Notes under the pieces: generated by a model
What the model was told of the DNA's origin: nothing
Databases searched by the model: none
What the model saw: the letters and a program-made list of their open reading frames with translations, nothing else
Assembly (NCBI RefSeq): GCF_900114465.1
Contig: NZ_FOTD01000018.1
Location: 1-59,954 of the forward strand
Direction of reading: 5' to 3'
DNA: 59,954 nucleotides
From: Trichococcus palustris
Lineage (GTDB): Bacteria; Bacillota; Bacilli; Lactobacillales; Aerococcaceae
Shown: positions 35,632 to 43,964 of the stretch, piece by piece
Numbering within the stretch: position 1 is the stretch's first letter
Layout of the letters: every line of letters starts with the position of its first letter
Program-made: the position numbers and the translations under genes

Positions 35632-36207
35632 TCAGGCAATGATCAATGTATGGGTTGTCGGCTTCAGCAACTGGAAAACCCTTTTTGGATCGGCTTTTTG
35701 ATCCAGATAAAGTGCTTCGTCTTCCGGATCCAATATCACCGGCATGCGGTCGTGGATGGCCGCCATCTGCTCATTTGCAGCGGTCGTGATGATGGAGAAA
35801 CGCGTGAACGCCTCACCGTTCTCATCTTGGTAGGTTTTTAAAATGCCGGCCATCGAAAAAATCGGAATATCCCCTATCCAAATCTTACGTTTGATTTTTT
35901 CCTTTCCCGACTTCTCCCATTCAAAAAATGAGGTTGCCGGGACGAGGCATCGGCTGCTGAGGAAGGGTTGCCGGAAGGTCAGTTTTTCCAAAATCGTCTC
36001 CGCACGGGCATTGATCAGCGGGCGGCTGGCAAAAGGCTCCACAAAACCCCATTTCTGATAGACCAACTCATTTCCGGGCAGGATGATCGGCGACTCGTTG
36101 GTCGGAAAAATCTCTTCCCTGCCTACGAATCCTTCATCCATCTCACCCAACAGATACCTTTCCCATAAATCCTTCCTCGATGCTTCCAAAGCGTACCTTC
36201 CGCACAT
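35632..36207 (-). CDS. yedK: SRAP/HMCES-family abasic-site DNA-protein crosslinker
   Basis: A 191-residue YedK-type protein. It begins MCGRYAL, so Cys2 becomes the catalytic N-terminus that bonds covalently to abasic sites in single-stranded DNA. The other active-site elements are present: NARAET (about 67-72, Asn), ATSFFEWE (Glu) and AAIHDRMPVIL (about 149-159, His). Its role is to shield abasic sites from strand breakage. The start has AAAGGGGAATTTG upstream. It is transcribed alone from the minus strand. Confidence 0.92.
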   Translation of the reverse strand: MCGRYALEASRKDLWERYLLGEMDEGFVGREEIFPTNESPIILPGNELVYQKWGFVEPFASRPLINARAETILEKLTFRQPFLSSRCLVPATSFFEWEKSGKEKIKRKIWIGDIPIFSMAGILKTYQDENGEAFTRFSIITTAANEQMAAIHDRMPVILDPEDEALYLDQKADPKRVFQLLKPTTHTLIIA

Positions 36208-36305
36208 ATCAAATTCCCCTTTCCATCCAACTCTTCTGTTTCAGTATAAAGGAATGGGCGTCGCTCCACAAAAAAAAACGCCCAAAGGACGCCTTTTGTC
36301 ACAAA

Positions 36306-36992
36306 TCACATAAATAATCCCAAGATGATTGGAATGAAGACCGCCGGTGCATAATTCATGATTTTCAGATCCGTCACTTTCAGCATGTTCAAGGAAAGTC
36401 CGATAATCAAAAGGGAGCCGACACAGGTCATCTCATTGATGACGCTTGTGGTCAACACAGGGGCCAGAAAATTGGCGAACAACGTGATGCCGCCTTCGTA
36501 AATAAAGACCAAGACTCCCGAAAGCAGAACGCCGATGCCGAGGCTGGATGCCATGATGATGGCCGCGATGCCGTCAATCAACGCTTTCGCAAATAACGTA
36601 TCATGGTTGCCGGTCAGTCCGCTCTGCAAGGAACCGACTATCGCCATTGCCCCTACGCAAAACAATAGACTCCCCGTAACGAAACCTTCCGAAACAGAAA
36701 CACCTTCACCAGGGGATGACACTTTGCTTTCAATCGTATCCCCCAACTGGTTGATTTTCTTGTCCAGCTCAAACCCTTCGCCGATCAGTGTTCCGAAAAC
36801 CATTGAAAGGATAGTGATCAAGATATTTTCCCCTTTCAGGGTTCCGCTGATGCCGATGTACAGCACACATAACGCTAGGGCGTTCATGATGGCTGTACCC
36901 ACTCTTTCCGACACCCCCTTTTTAAACGCCAGGCCGACACCTCCGCCTACCACGATGGCCACACTATTGACCAAACTACCTAATAAAACCAC
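36306..36992 (-). CDS. DUF554 family membrane protein
   Basis: A 228-residue protein with about six or seven membrane spans. The Gly-rich first span GSLVNSVAIVVGGGVGLAFK (about 5-24) and VFGTLIGEGFELDKKINQLG (about 65-84) are typical of DUF554 (YdfK/YqgA type). The function of the family is unknown; transport has been suggested but not shown. There are no enzymatic motifs. It is a single gene with AGGAGGGGTTAAGT upstream of the start. SRAP lies about 100 bp downstream on the same strand. Confidence 0.88.
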   Translation of the reverse strand: MVLLGSLVNSVAIVVGGGVGLAFKKGVSERVGTAIMNALALCVLYIGISGTLKGENILITILSMVFGTLIGEGFELDKKINQLGDTIESKVSSPGEGVSVSEGFVTGSLLFCVGAMAIVGSLQSGLTGNHDTLFAKALIDGIAAIIMASSLGIGVLLSGVLVFIYEGGITLFANFLAPVLTTSVINEMTCVGSLLIIGLSLNMLKVTDLKIMNYAPAVFIPIILGLFM

Positions 36993-37163
36993 TTAACCCC
37001 TCCTATAAATTCTGTTTCTTCCATATAATATATTTTAGGCGTATCATGCAAAAAAATTATTCCCGTTCAGTATAGAACGATATTTACGGAAGGTCAATGT
37101 CTCAAAGCAATCACTATCGCAAGAGGCATGATTTGCGGAACGTGTTTACGCCGGAAACAACAC

Positions 37164-37202
37164 AAAAAGACCGCCATGCTCACTGGGCATGACGGTCTTT
37201 TT
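37164..37202 (-). terminator. Terminator of the FMN reductase gene
   Basis: Arms aaaaagaccg / cggtcttttt with an inner CATGC/GCATG stem. Confidence 0.85.
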
Positions 37203-37215
37203 ACGTTTGTAATGA

Positions 37216-37773
37216 TTATCTGATTGTTTTTAAAGCGCCAGACCATTTGATTACTTCGTCAAACATAGCTGTTGCATTGCCTGCATGGTAATCGTTAGGA
37301 ACGAAGTTGCTCATGTTTTCGAAGTCAGTCATCAATGAGAAGTTAACGGTTGTATGAACCGTAGCGACGCTCAATTCCCCCAAGATGACACGCATGTTTT
37401 CGTGGGCGCGGGCGCCGCCTAAACTGCCGTAGCCAACGAACCCGGCTGCTTTGTCGGCAACTTCAGGTTTCAAAAAGTCCAATGCATTTTTCAGAGCGCC
37501 ACCAACCGCATGGTTGTATTCAGGCGTAACGAAGATATAGCCGTCGAATGATGCAATTTTAGCGGACCAAGCTTGGATGGCTGCGCCGGCTTCTGCTTGG
37601 CGTTCTGCTGAAAGTTTAGATCCCAATAATGGCAAATCGTAGTCAGCTAAAGCGACCATTTCGTATTCCACGCCTTCGTCGTTTCTTTTGACTGCGAAAT
37701 CATGGATCCATTCTGTTACCGCTGCTGAGTTTCTTCCTTCACGTACGCTGCCTGAGATAATGCCGATTTTCAT
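37216..37773 (-). CDS. NADPH-dependent FMN reductase
   Basis: A 185-residue flavodoxin-fold oxidoreductase. The FMN phosphate loop GSVREGRNSAAV follows the first strand (MKIGIISGS), and FVTPEYNHAVGGALKNALDF is the conserved flavin-contact segment. Such enzymes reduce quinones, azo dyes or chromate. The start at 37773 has AAAGGGGAAATTAAAT upstream. A second start is possible: TTG at 37866 has GGAGG 8 nt upstream and would add 31 residues (RNTSFISRISNALFGG and a linker). A perfect palindrome (37921-37935) just after a promoter-like -10 suggests a stress-responsive repressor. Confidence 0.88.
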   Translation of the reverse strand: MKIGIISGSVREGRNSAAVTEWIHDFAVKRNDEGVEYEMVALADYDLPLLGSKLSAERQAEAGAAIQAWSAKIASFDGYIFVTPEYNHAVGGALKNALDFLKPEVADKAAGFVGYGSLGGARAHENMRVILGELSVATVHTTVNFSLMTDFENMSNFVPNDYHAGNATAMFDEVIKWSGALKTIR

Positions 37774-37920
37774 ATTTAATTTCCCCTTTTCTTCTGTTGG
37801 TTGTGTTTGAGTATTGCCTCCGAATAAAGCATTGCTGATTCGAGATATAAAGCTTGTGTTCCTCAAATTGATTTCCTCCACTATGATATATTTTTATAGG
37901 AGGGTCCCCTCCGATTCCTT

Positions 37921-37935
37921 CTTACGTTTCGTAAG
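37921..37935. promoter_or_regulatory. Palindromic operator candidate upstream of FMN reductase
   Basis: CTTACG-TTT-CGTAAG is a perfect 6-3-6 palindrome. On the minus strand it follows a possible promoter (TTGAAA 37973-37968, TACTAT 37948-37943, 19-bp spacer), so a bound repressor would block it. Confidence 0.5.
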
Positions 37936-37973
37936 TACATACATAGTATGCCACAGAATGAAAAGTATTTCAA

Positions 37974-38190
37974 GTAAATTATTCGCGAATTCGAGATATT
38001 TTACTTAAACATTATCAAAATACGGATAAGTCAATGTTTTCAGTATAATATTTTTGGGAATATCCTTCATGCTATTCCCCTGTTTGATTTTTGGCGGCTG
38101 TTTTTATCACAGGATAGTTATGTCAATCCGGAAAGAAAAAATAGATCCGACCTGCTTCGGATTCTTCCATACGGTAGCACAGGGTGAACA
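37974..38190. other. Intergenic region, no gene seen
   Basis: It holds a short hairpin (GGGAATA / TATTCCC, about 38056-38079) and an isolated TATAAT (38044-38049), but no open frame with a start signal. Confidence 0.4.
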
Positions 38191-38232
38191 AAAAAATCAG
38201 CGGACTTGCGAAAGGCAAGCCCACTGATTTTT
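38191..38232 (-). terminator. birA-bioY terminator
   Basis: AAAAAATCAG / CTGATTTTT with an inner CTTGC/GCAAG stem. Confidence 0.8.
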
Positions 38233-38248
38233 AATTTTTTGTATGCAT

Positions 38249-38773
38249 TTATTGGAAAGCGCGTACGCGTCCTTTCAGACGATTGGACAGCGCAACAGCC
38301 AATAGCACTTTCGCGACATCGCCCGGGATAAACAACAGCATGCCCATTTTGAAGATGTCTAGGATGCCGAATTGATTGCCCATGAAAACGTTCAGTATGA
38401 CCGTCATATAAGGTAAACCTATGGCATAAATCACGATGGAGCCGACCAATGCTGCCCAGGTATAAGAAAGGATGCTGCCATCGCTCTTATGGACAATGTA
38501 GGAAATGACCGTTGCCCCTGCGATGAACCCAAATACAAATCCAAAACTTGGGCTTAAAAACGATTGGAAACCTCCCAATAAAAGTTTCAATAATAAGTGC
38601 AACGTTTGTGCCAAAAAAGCACCGCGCGGGCGCAAGAACAAGCCCGTCAATAAAACAAGCAACGTTTGCATCGTAATCGGAACAGGTCCGACCGGGATGC
38701 TGATAAAGCCGCTGACAAACGTCAAAGCCGCAAAAATACTGATTTGTGTCAATTCTTTCGTTGTTATCTTCAT
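38249..38773 (-). CDS. bioY: Biotin transporter BioY, ECF S component
   Basis: About 174 residues with six predicted membrane helices. The BioY opening FAALTFVSGFISIPVGPVPITMQ is followed by LTGLFLRPRGAFLAQTLHLL and FGFVFGFIAGA, all characteristic. It binds biotin and works with a shared ECF energising module encoded elsewhere. The start is ATG 38773 (MKITTKEL), with AGAAGG upstream; an in-frame ATG at 38794 lacks a site. It follows birA by about 50 bp with no terminator, so one transcript carries both. Confidence 0.93.
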   Translation of the reverse strand: MKITTKELTQISIFAALTFVSGFISIPVGPVPITMQTLLVLLTGLFLRPRGAFLAQTLHLLLKLLLGGFQSFLSPSFGFVFGFIAGATVISYIVHKSDGSILSYTWAALVGSIVIYAIGLPYMTVILNVFMGNQFGILDIFKMGMLLFIPGDVAKVLLAVALSNRLKGRVRAFQ

Positions 38774-38825
38774 ATATTTAACCTTCTTTCGCATTTGTTG
38801 ATGAAGCGCCGTAACGCCTCTCGTT

Positions 38826-39815
38826 TTATCCCTGAGATGCGGTCAGTTTCACACTGATTTCCCCAAAAGTGATCGTCTTTTCTTCTCCGTTCGGCATCGC
38901 GACAACCAAACCGCCATTGTCATCGATTGCAACAGCTTGCGCCTGGAAGGTTTCTTTCCTTTCTTGGAAAGAAACCTGCTGGCCTAAAATAAAGCAGCGT
39001 TTGCGGTATTCATCCAAATAAGAGCGGGACGCTAAATTTCCATAAAGGCTATAAAAATGATTGATGATCTCTGCTGCCAACTGGTTTCGTGTCAATTCCG
39101 TATTTTTTGCTTCGAACAGCGTTCCGGCAATGTGCTGGATTTCTTCCGGGAAATCAGCTTCGGGATGACGGAAATTCACGCCGATTCCCAATATGATGGT
39201 GCCGATGGTGCCCGACTCCATGTCCATGATGCCTTCTGTCAGGATGCCGCATATTTTGCGGCCATCCAGAAAGATATCGTTTACCCATTTGATCTGCGGC
39301 TTTTTGTCGGTCAGCTGTTCGATTGCCTGGCAGACGGCCACGGCCGCAGCCGTTGTGATCAACGTCGCGTTATCCATATCCGCAAAAGGCTTCAAAACTA
39401 AACTCATGTATAGACCCGATTCACTTGGCGAAAAAAAGACTCTGCCCAGACGTCCACGGCCTTTTGTCTGCTCTTCCGCTACAACGACACCTTCAAAAGC
39501 GGCATCTTCATTCACGATCCGTTTCGCTTCCAGATTGGTGGAATCGATGGTTTTATAAGCGATGATCCGCTTATTTTCCAGAGCTACAGACAGCAACGGC
39601 ACGATCGCCTCTTCCGACAGAAGATCCGTTTCAACGGAAAGCTGATAGCCCTTGTTTGTCGCCGCATTTATCTGATATCCCTCTGCCTTTAGTGTATTGA
39701 TTGCTTTCCATACGGAAGTTCTGGATATCGCCAGACCGTCCGCAAGTTCTTGGCCAGAGACACTCTCTCCTCTGTGTTGCTCAAGATATTGCAATACTTT
39801 TTGTTTCGTTGACAT
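38826..39815 (-). CDS. birA: Bifunctional biotin-protein ligase and repressor
   Basis: About 329 residues. The N-terminal winged helix (SVSGQELADGLAISRTSVWKAI) is followed by the ligase domain with KGRGRLGR (biotinyl-AMP loop, GRGRxGR), IKWVNDIFLDGRKICGILTE (catalytic Lys region) and the C-terminal SH3-like cap. It attaches biotin to carboxylases and, as biotinyl-AMP complex, represses biotin uptake or synthesis genes. The start is ATG 39815 (MSTKQKVL). No clear BirA palindrome is visible before this operon. Confidence 0.94.
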   Translation of the reverse strand: MSTKQKVLQYLEQHRGESVSGQELADGLAISRTSVWKAINTLKAEGYQINAATNKGYQLSVETDLLSEEAIVPLLSVALENKRIIAYKTIDSTNLEAKRIVNEDAAFEGVVVAEEQTKGRGRLGRVFFSPSESGLYMSLVLKPFADMDNATLITTAAAVAVCQAIEQLTDKKPQIKWVNDIFLDGRKICGILTEGIMDMESGTIGTIILGIGVNFRHPEADFPEEIQHIAGTLFEAKNTELTRNQLAAEIINHFYSLYGNLASRSYLDEYRKRCFILGQQVSFQERKETFQAQAVAIDDNGGLVVAMPNGEEKTITFGEISVKLTASQG

Positions 39816-39947
39816 ACTTTCCCAACTCCCATACCGGTATGAAAAAACCACCACTCAATTCAAAGTGATGGCCTCAATTGATATATTCAGTTTACCGGAG
39901 CCCTCCCTCTTTGTCAACCATTTAAAATAAAAGGGTAACAGCAAGTT

Positions 39948-40787
39948 TTATTTTTTCGCGCTTCCATGATTGTCTTTATACTGCTTCACTAATTCCGCAT
40001 AATCGGACAGGATTGTCTGCACAATTTCGTTCGTCATCGTCGGGATAGCTTCTTCTCCGATTGCCGAAATCGGTAAAATATTGTTGCCCGTTCCGGATAC
40101 GAATGCCCCTTCACAAGAATCTATCCAAGCTACTGGAATGGGCAGCTCATGGATCGGGATTTGTCTCTTTTCGCAGATTTCAAATACTTTCTTGCGGACG
40201 ATTCCCAACAAGACGGATTTAGCCGGCGGTGTATACAAAGCAGACCCTTTCACGAAAAAGACATTCGTGCGGCTTCCTTCCGTTATTTCTTCGTTCGCAT
40301 CGACCAACAACAACTCATAGACGTCCTTTTCGGCACGCTCCTGCAGGACAGCCTTTTGATAATCCCCACGGACAAGTTTGATGTTCGGATCCAAGCGTTC
40401 AATATGGAAAAGGCTTGTGCGGATACCCTCCTCATAATAGGCAGCCGGCGGATAGATACTTTGGGTAAAGAATATCCATAGCAGGCTTTCGCCTGATGTA
40501 CCTTTACCCAGGATCAATTTCACATTTTTTTCATTCACCTGATTCGCTTCGGTCAGCTTATAGATCCTTTCTGCAATGTCCGAAGGTGTTGCATCAGGGG
40601 GCAGATCCAAATAGGCAGCGGATCTAAAGAAGCGCTCCAAATGGTCCTCCAAGAACAAGGCGATTCCGTCCTGTACACGAATCAATTCATACACCGTCTG
40701 CCCTTCAAATACCGGAAAGGCGGCACTGTCCTCCGTTTTTTCCAGCCTCTCATTAACAAAATAAAACTGTCCCTCGATTTTTTCCAT
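39948..40787 (-). CDS. PLP-dependent aminotransferase, class IV (fold type IV)
   Basis: About 279 residues. The class IV pattern is clear: FEGQTVYELIRVQDGIALFLEDHLERFFRSA near the N-terminus, the likely PLP lysine in NIKLVRGDYQKAV (about 153-165), EEITEGSRTNVFFVKG (about 184-199), and the C-terminal substrate loop FVSGTGNNILPISAI. The family includes D-alanine and branched-chain aminotransferases and aminodeoxychorismate lyase; I cannot choose between them. The start is ATG 40787, with GGAG 8 nt upstream. The IS element ends about 70 bp before this start, so its promoter may have been altered. Confidence 0.85.
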   Translation of the reverse strand: MEKIEGQFYFVNERLEKTEDSAAFPVFEGQTVYELIRVQDGIALFLEDHLERFFRSAAYLDLPPDATPSDIAERIYKLTEANQVNEKNVKLILGKGTSGESLLWIFFTQSIYPPAAYYEEGIRTSLFHIERLDPNIKLVRGDYQKAVLQERAEKDVYELLLVDANEEITEGSRTNVFFVKGSALYTPPAKSVLLGIVRKKVFEICEKRQIPIHELPIPVAWIDSCEGAFVSGTGNNILPISAIGEEAIPTMTNEIVQTILSDYAELVKQYKDNHGSAKK

Positions 40788-40859
40788 CCCCAACACTCCG
40801 TTCCTTCACGTTGTTTATAGTTCTATTGTCAACAACCCATGACTTTCACCCACGGTGAA

Positions 40860-40874
40860 CTTTTCTCCGAAAAG
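40860..40874 (-). other. Right-end hairpin of the IS element
   Basis: cttttc-tcc-gaaaag, perfect 6-bp stem with a 3-nt loop, directly inside the TTCAC terminus. Confidence 0.6.
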
Positions 40875-41000
40875 GAAGTCGTAGGCTTGTGAGCCTCTTG
40901 CGAGGCTCTGGTTTATATACAGCGGACTACGCATCCATTGACACGCCCTTTCATCCTAGCGAGAGGAACTGTCAGGTACCAAGCAAACCTGTTTCTATGG
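40875..41000 (-). ncRNA. Probable TnpB guide RNA (omega RNA) scaffold region
   Basis: In IS200/IS605 elements the omega RNA covers the 3' end of tnpB and the right end. Here the region after the tnpB stop contains a strong hairpin (40891-40908, seven-bp stem GAGCCTC/GAGGCTC with a GCAA loop on the minus strand) before the right-end hairpin. The RNA's 5' limit is not predictable; this is family inference. Confidence 0.45.
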
Positions 41001-42302
41001 TTAAGCAGCCACCAATGGGGATGCCTTCAATACTTCATCAATCCAGCGGATACCATAATTGCGTAGGTTCACCCCAGCGTTATGGTCTCTGTCGTGCCAT
41101 TCATGACAATGATCACACGTCCATTCACGCGTGGAAATATCGCCCTTGAGGGCTGTATTTTTCACGCCACAATCAGAACACATTTGTGTTGAAGCGAAGG
41201 TTTTCGGTGTTTTCACGAAATATTTCCCTTGTATCTCAAGTTTGTACGTGAGATACAGACGGAAGTTACCGAACCCATTATCTTGTTGGTTTTTCGCCAA
41301 CTTCAAAGTTTGTCCGATTGCACGAAGGTCAAGGTCTTCCACCACAACCATGTCATAACGCTTTGCGAGGGCATAAGCCTTCTTATGGAGCCAGTCTTTC
41401 CGTTGGTTCACAACTTTCGTATTGAGTTTTGCTACTACCAAACGTTGACGTTCCCAACGTTTAGAGCCTTGTACCATGCGGGATAGTTTACGCTGTTCTT
41501 TTGCTAGACGTTCTTCCATAATTCGATAGTAGTGCGGGTAATTGGCTTTCTTACCTTCACTGTCTACAAAGAAATTGGCTTGTGAGTAATCTAGTCCAAG
41601 AATACGTTCAACAGCGGGGATCCCAATGCTTTCGACTTCCATTTCAAACGCAACAGTGATGGATACTTCGAACTTTCCTTGGGAGTTCATTGTTACCGTA
41701 ACATGCTTGATACAACTGCCCTTTGGTAAGGGACGATGTGTATTCAATTTGATTGTTACTTCTGACAACTTACTCTTTCTGGCAGTTGGAAGATGGAGAA
41801 CTTCGTTCTCATCAATGAAGATATTGTCATTTTGGTTGAATGTAGTATAACTTAGCTTGCTGTTCTTACGAGAATGGAATTTCGGCATTCCTTTAAGGTC
41901 GCGGAAAGTAGGCTCAATCCCAAGATTTTTCTGACGTTTAAGCGCAGACTTCTTGAATTGTCCTTTGAACGCGTTCTTGTCGAACGCGGAAATTGCTTTC
42001 TTGAAATGCTGTTTTGCTTCGTTCGAAGCGAATGCATCCACTTCGTAAAGGTATTTGTTGCCTTCATCATTCATACGCGTTTGCTTGAATTCTTTGACTG
42101 TCGGCATGCCCATTTCTTTGAAAGTAGGCAGTTTGTCACCGATGGTGTAGCCATTCTTTTCAAGATACTCATATAAGTGAGCGGTATGAAGGTTGTACAT
42201 CAAGCGGTCTGCACCAAAACATTGACGGAAGTAGCTTTCTATCTCATCAGACATTGGCGTTCCGCTATACACATAACCACGATGGACTGTTTCTACTGAC
42301 AT
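41001..42302 (-). CDS. tnpB: TnpB RNA-guided endonuclease
   Basis: About 433 residues, full length for the family. The RuvC catalytic residues are in place: Asp in ILGLDYSQANFF (about 229-240), Glu in MVVVEDLDLRAIG (about 323-335) and Asp in WHDRDHNAGVNLRN. The zinc finger CSDCG...CDHC lies between the last two. It cuts DNA matching the guide next to the target motif and promotes retention of the element. The best start is ATG 42302 (MSVETVHR), with AGGAAG about 9 nt upstream; GTG 42311 is too close to that site. It follows tnpA by 21 bp. Confidence 0.88.
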   Translation of the reverse strand: MSVETVHRGYVYSGTPMSDEIESYFRQCFGADRLMYNLHTAHLYEYLEKNGYTIGDKLPTFKEMGMPTVKEFKQTRMNDEGNKYLYEVDAFASNEAKQHFKKAISAFDKNAFKGQFKKSALKRQKNLGIEPTFRDLKGMPKFHSRKNSKLSYTTFNQNDNIFIDENEVLHLPTARKSKLSEVTIKLNTHRPLPKGSCIKHVTVTMNSQGKFEVSITVAFEMEVESIGIPAVERILGLDYSQANFFVDSEGKKANYPHYYRIMEERLAKEQRKLSRMVQGSKRWERQRLVVAKLNTKVVNQRKDWLHKKAYALAKRYDMVVVEDLDLRAIGQTLKLAKNQQDNGFGNFRLYLTYKLEIQGKYFVKTPKTFASTQMCSDCGVKNTALKGDISTREWTCDHCHEWHDRDHNAGVNLRNYGIRWIDEVLKASPLVAA

Positions 42303-42323
42303 TGGTTTCACTTCCTATCAGTT

Positions 42324-42719
42324 TTATTGTTGGCTTTGGATGTATTTCCGTACTTGTTCCTCAGTATTTCCGCTGACTGTCGCAATGAAATAACTAGGAT
42401 TCCACATGTGTCCACCCCATAAATATTGCTTTATTTCGGGGTGCAGCTTGAACAGTCGTCTTGCTGATTGACCTTTGAGCGTTTTAACTACTGATGGTAT
42501 ATAGTGTTGCGGTTTCATTGAAATGAGAAGGTGGATATAGTCTTTATCCGTTTCCATTTCTTCCACTTCAATCCCTTGTGCAACACAGATGTCTCGCACG
42601 ATTTGTTTGAGTGATTGCTCTACTTGATTTACTAGAACTTTACGTCTGTACTTCACACACCAAACCAAATGGAACTACAAGGAATAGACATACCCTCGAC
42701 CGTGTTTGACTTCTGCCAA
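42324..42719 (-). pseudogene. tnpA: TnpA Y1 transposase, interrupted by an in-frame stop
   Basis: From TTG at 42719 (GGGGTGA upstream) the frame reads LAEVKHGRGYVYSL, then TAG at 42677-42675 (codon 15), then FHLVWCVKYRRKVL and on to the end. Relatives have a sense codon at that position, probably Gln. The HUH motif also looks damaged: the segment expected as DHxHLLI reads DYIHLLI, so the first His is Tyr. The C-terminal catalytic region (YFIATVSGNTEEQVRKYIQSQ) is intact. TnpA is therefore probably inactive while tnpB remains open. Confidence 0.8.
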
Positions 42720-42832
42720 AGCAATCACCCCACAAGAACAGTATACGAAAATATGTTCGGCTTTTCAAATCATACGTTATTATTTAAGTTTTATTGAATC
42801 AAGGTTAATAATAAATGTCAGAAAGTCATATG

Positions 42833-42869
42833 TCGGGCTTTGAGGTGCCTGAGGCACCCCTAATCCCGA
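42833..42869 (-). other. Small hairpin within the IS left end
   Basis: GGTGCC-tga-GGCACC inside an outer CGGG/CCCG pairing. Confidence 0.4.
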
Positions 42870-42871
42870 AC

Positions 42872-42911
42872 GGCGATTCATCTCACGACTAAAGTCACGA
42901 GGGTTCTCGCC
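42872..42911 (-). repeat. Left-end nested hairpin of the IS element
   Basis: The core CTCACGACTAAAGTCACGAG (42882-42901) is enclosed by ggcga (42872-42876) and tcgcc (42907-42911). It is the same architecture as 141-184, with a different outer stem. Confidence 0.65.
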
Positions 42912-43153
42912 TAACTCCTAACCCGCAATACGAAATTGTACACCAAAATGTAACCGACCCAGTAAATCCATGTGAACAAATCTTAACAATAAGCACTCAC
43001 CCCTTTCCGCTCTGCCTTTGAAGCGTATACGCTTCCCCATCATCTGTGCTATACTTTCGATACATTCCGTCCCTGTAGCCTTATTTGTTGGCGAAAAGGG
43101 ACCGATTCCGCCATCAGATCTGGGGCGCAGAAATATTTTTGGAGGATGAAGCC

Positions 43154-43792
43154 ATGAGAATTGCATTAATAAACGAAATCAGCCAATCGGCAAAAAATGA
43201 ACTGATCCATTCGACCTTGAAGAATACCGTGGAACCGATGGGCCATGAAGTATTCAACTACGGCATGAGGGGCGCTGACGATCCCAATCCGTTGACCTAT
43301 GTACAGAACGGTCTGCTGGCCGCCATTCTGCTGAATGCGGGTGCTGTCGATTATGTCGTCACCGGCTGCGGTTCCGGCCAAGGTGCCTTATTGGCCTGCA
43401 ACGCCTTTCCGGGAGTGGTTTGCGGCTCCATCGTCGATCCGACCGATGCCTATCTGTTTGCCCACGTCAACGATGGCAATGCCATCTCCTTGCCTTTGGC
43501 CAAAGGATTCGGATTCGGGGCAGAACTGAATCTGCAATTCATTTTCGAGAAACTGTTTATGGAAGGAAGCGGAAAAGGCTATCCACGGGAAAAAGTCGTT
43601 CCGCAGCAGCAGAATGTAAGCATCCTGAATGAGATAAAGAAAATAACCCAGCGGGATATGCTCACGGTATTGAAAAATCTTGATCAGGATTTCCTGCGTG
43701 AAACGATCGGCGGGTCAGGTTTCCATAGCCATTTCTTTGAAAATTGCAGAGATGAAAAGATAGCCGATTACCTAAAAAATATTGCACAATAA
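43154..43792 (+). CDS. RpiB/LacA/LacB-family sugar-phosphate isomerase
   Basis: A 212-residue isomerase. It starts MRIALINEISQSAKNELI, has GHEVFNYGM, and the catalytic cysteine lies in VVTGCGSGQGALLACN (about 69-84). The long C-terminal helical part distinguishes this group from plain RpiB (about 150 residues). It probably interconverts aldose and ketose phosphates; the exact sugar is unknown. GGAGGATG lies about 8 nt before ATG 43154, and an earlier in-frame start at 43085 lacks a site. A single gene just outside the IS element. Confidence 0.82.
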   Translation: MRIALINEISQSAKNELIHSTLKNTVEPMGHEVFNYGMRGADDPNPLTYVQNGLLAAILLNAGAVDYVVTGCGSGQGALLACNAFPGVVCGSIVDPTDAYLFAHVNDGNAISLPLAKGFGFGAELNLQFIFEKLFMEGSGKGYPREKVVPQQQNVSILNEIKKITQRDMLTVLKNLDQDFLRETIGGSGFHSHFFENCRDEKIADYLKNIAQ

Positions 43793-43964
43793 TCCACCAA
43801 CAACCTCTAGGGACAATCGCATACAGTACGTCTCATTACTTAAGCAATTGTTAAAGTGAAACAAAGCACAACATTTCACTTTATTTTTGATTCCAAACGT
43901 TGTATAGTATGTTCATTCATGAAAAGAGAATAAAAATACCCATAAAAAGGATGATAGAAAAAGC

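Larger units (their letters stand above)
40855..42935 (-). mobile_element. IS200/IS605-family insertion sequence with degenerate tnpA
   Basis: A tnpA-tnpB pair on the minus strand, bounded by hairpin ends without inverted repeats, as usual for this single-strand transposing family. The right end has a 6-bp hairpin (40860-40874) followed by TTCAC at 40859-40855. The left end has the nested hairpin at 42872-42911; its exact limit is uncertain by about 25 bp. The next bases beyond the right end on the minus strand would be the natural guide segment of the TnpB RNA. Confidence 0.75.

Noticed and set aside
37981-37990. ATTCGCGAAT palindrome as an operator
   Set aside because: A 10-bp palindrome alone is expected by chance in 60 kb and it lies upstream of the better-placed CTTACG site.
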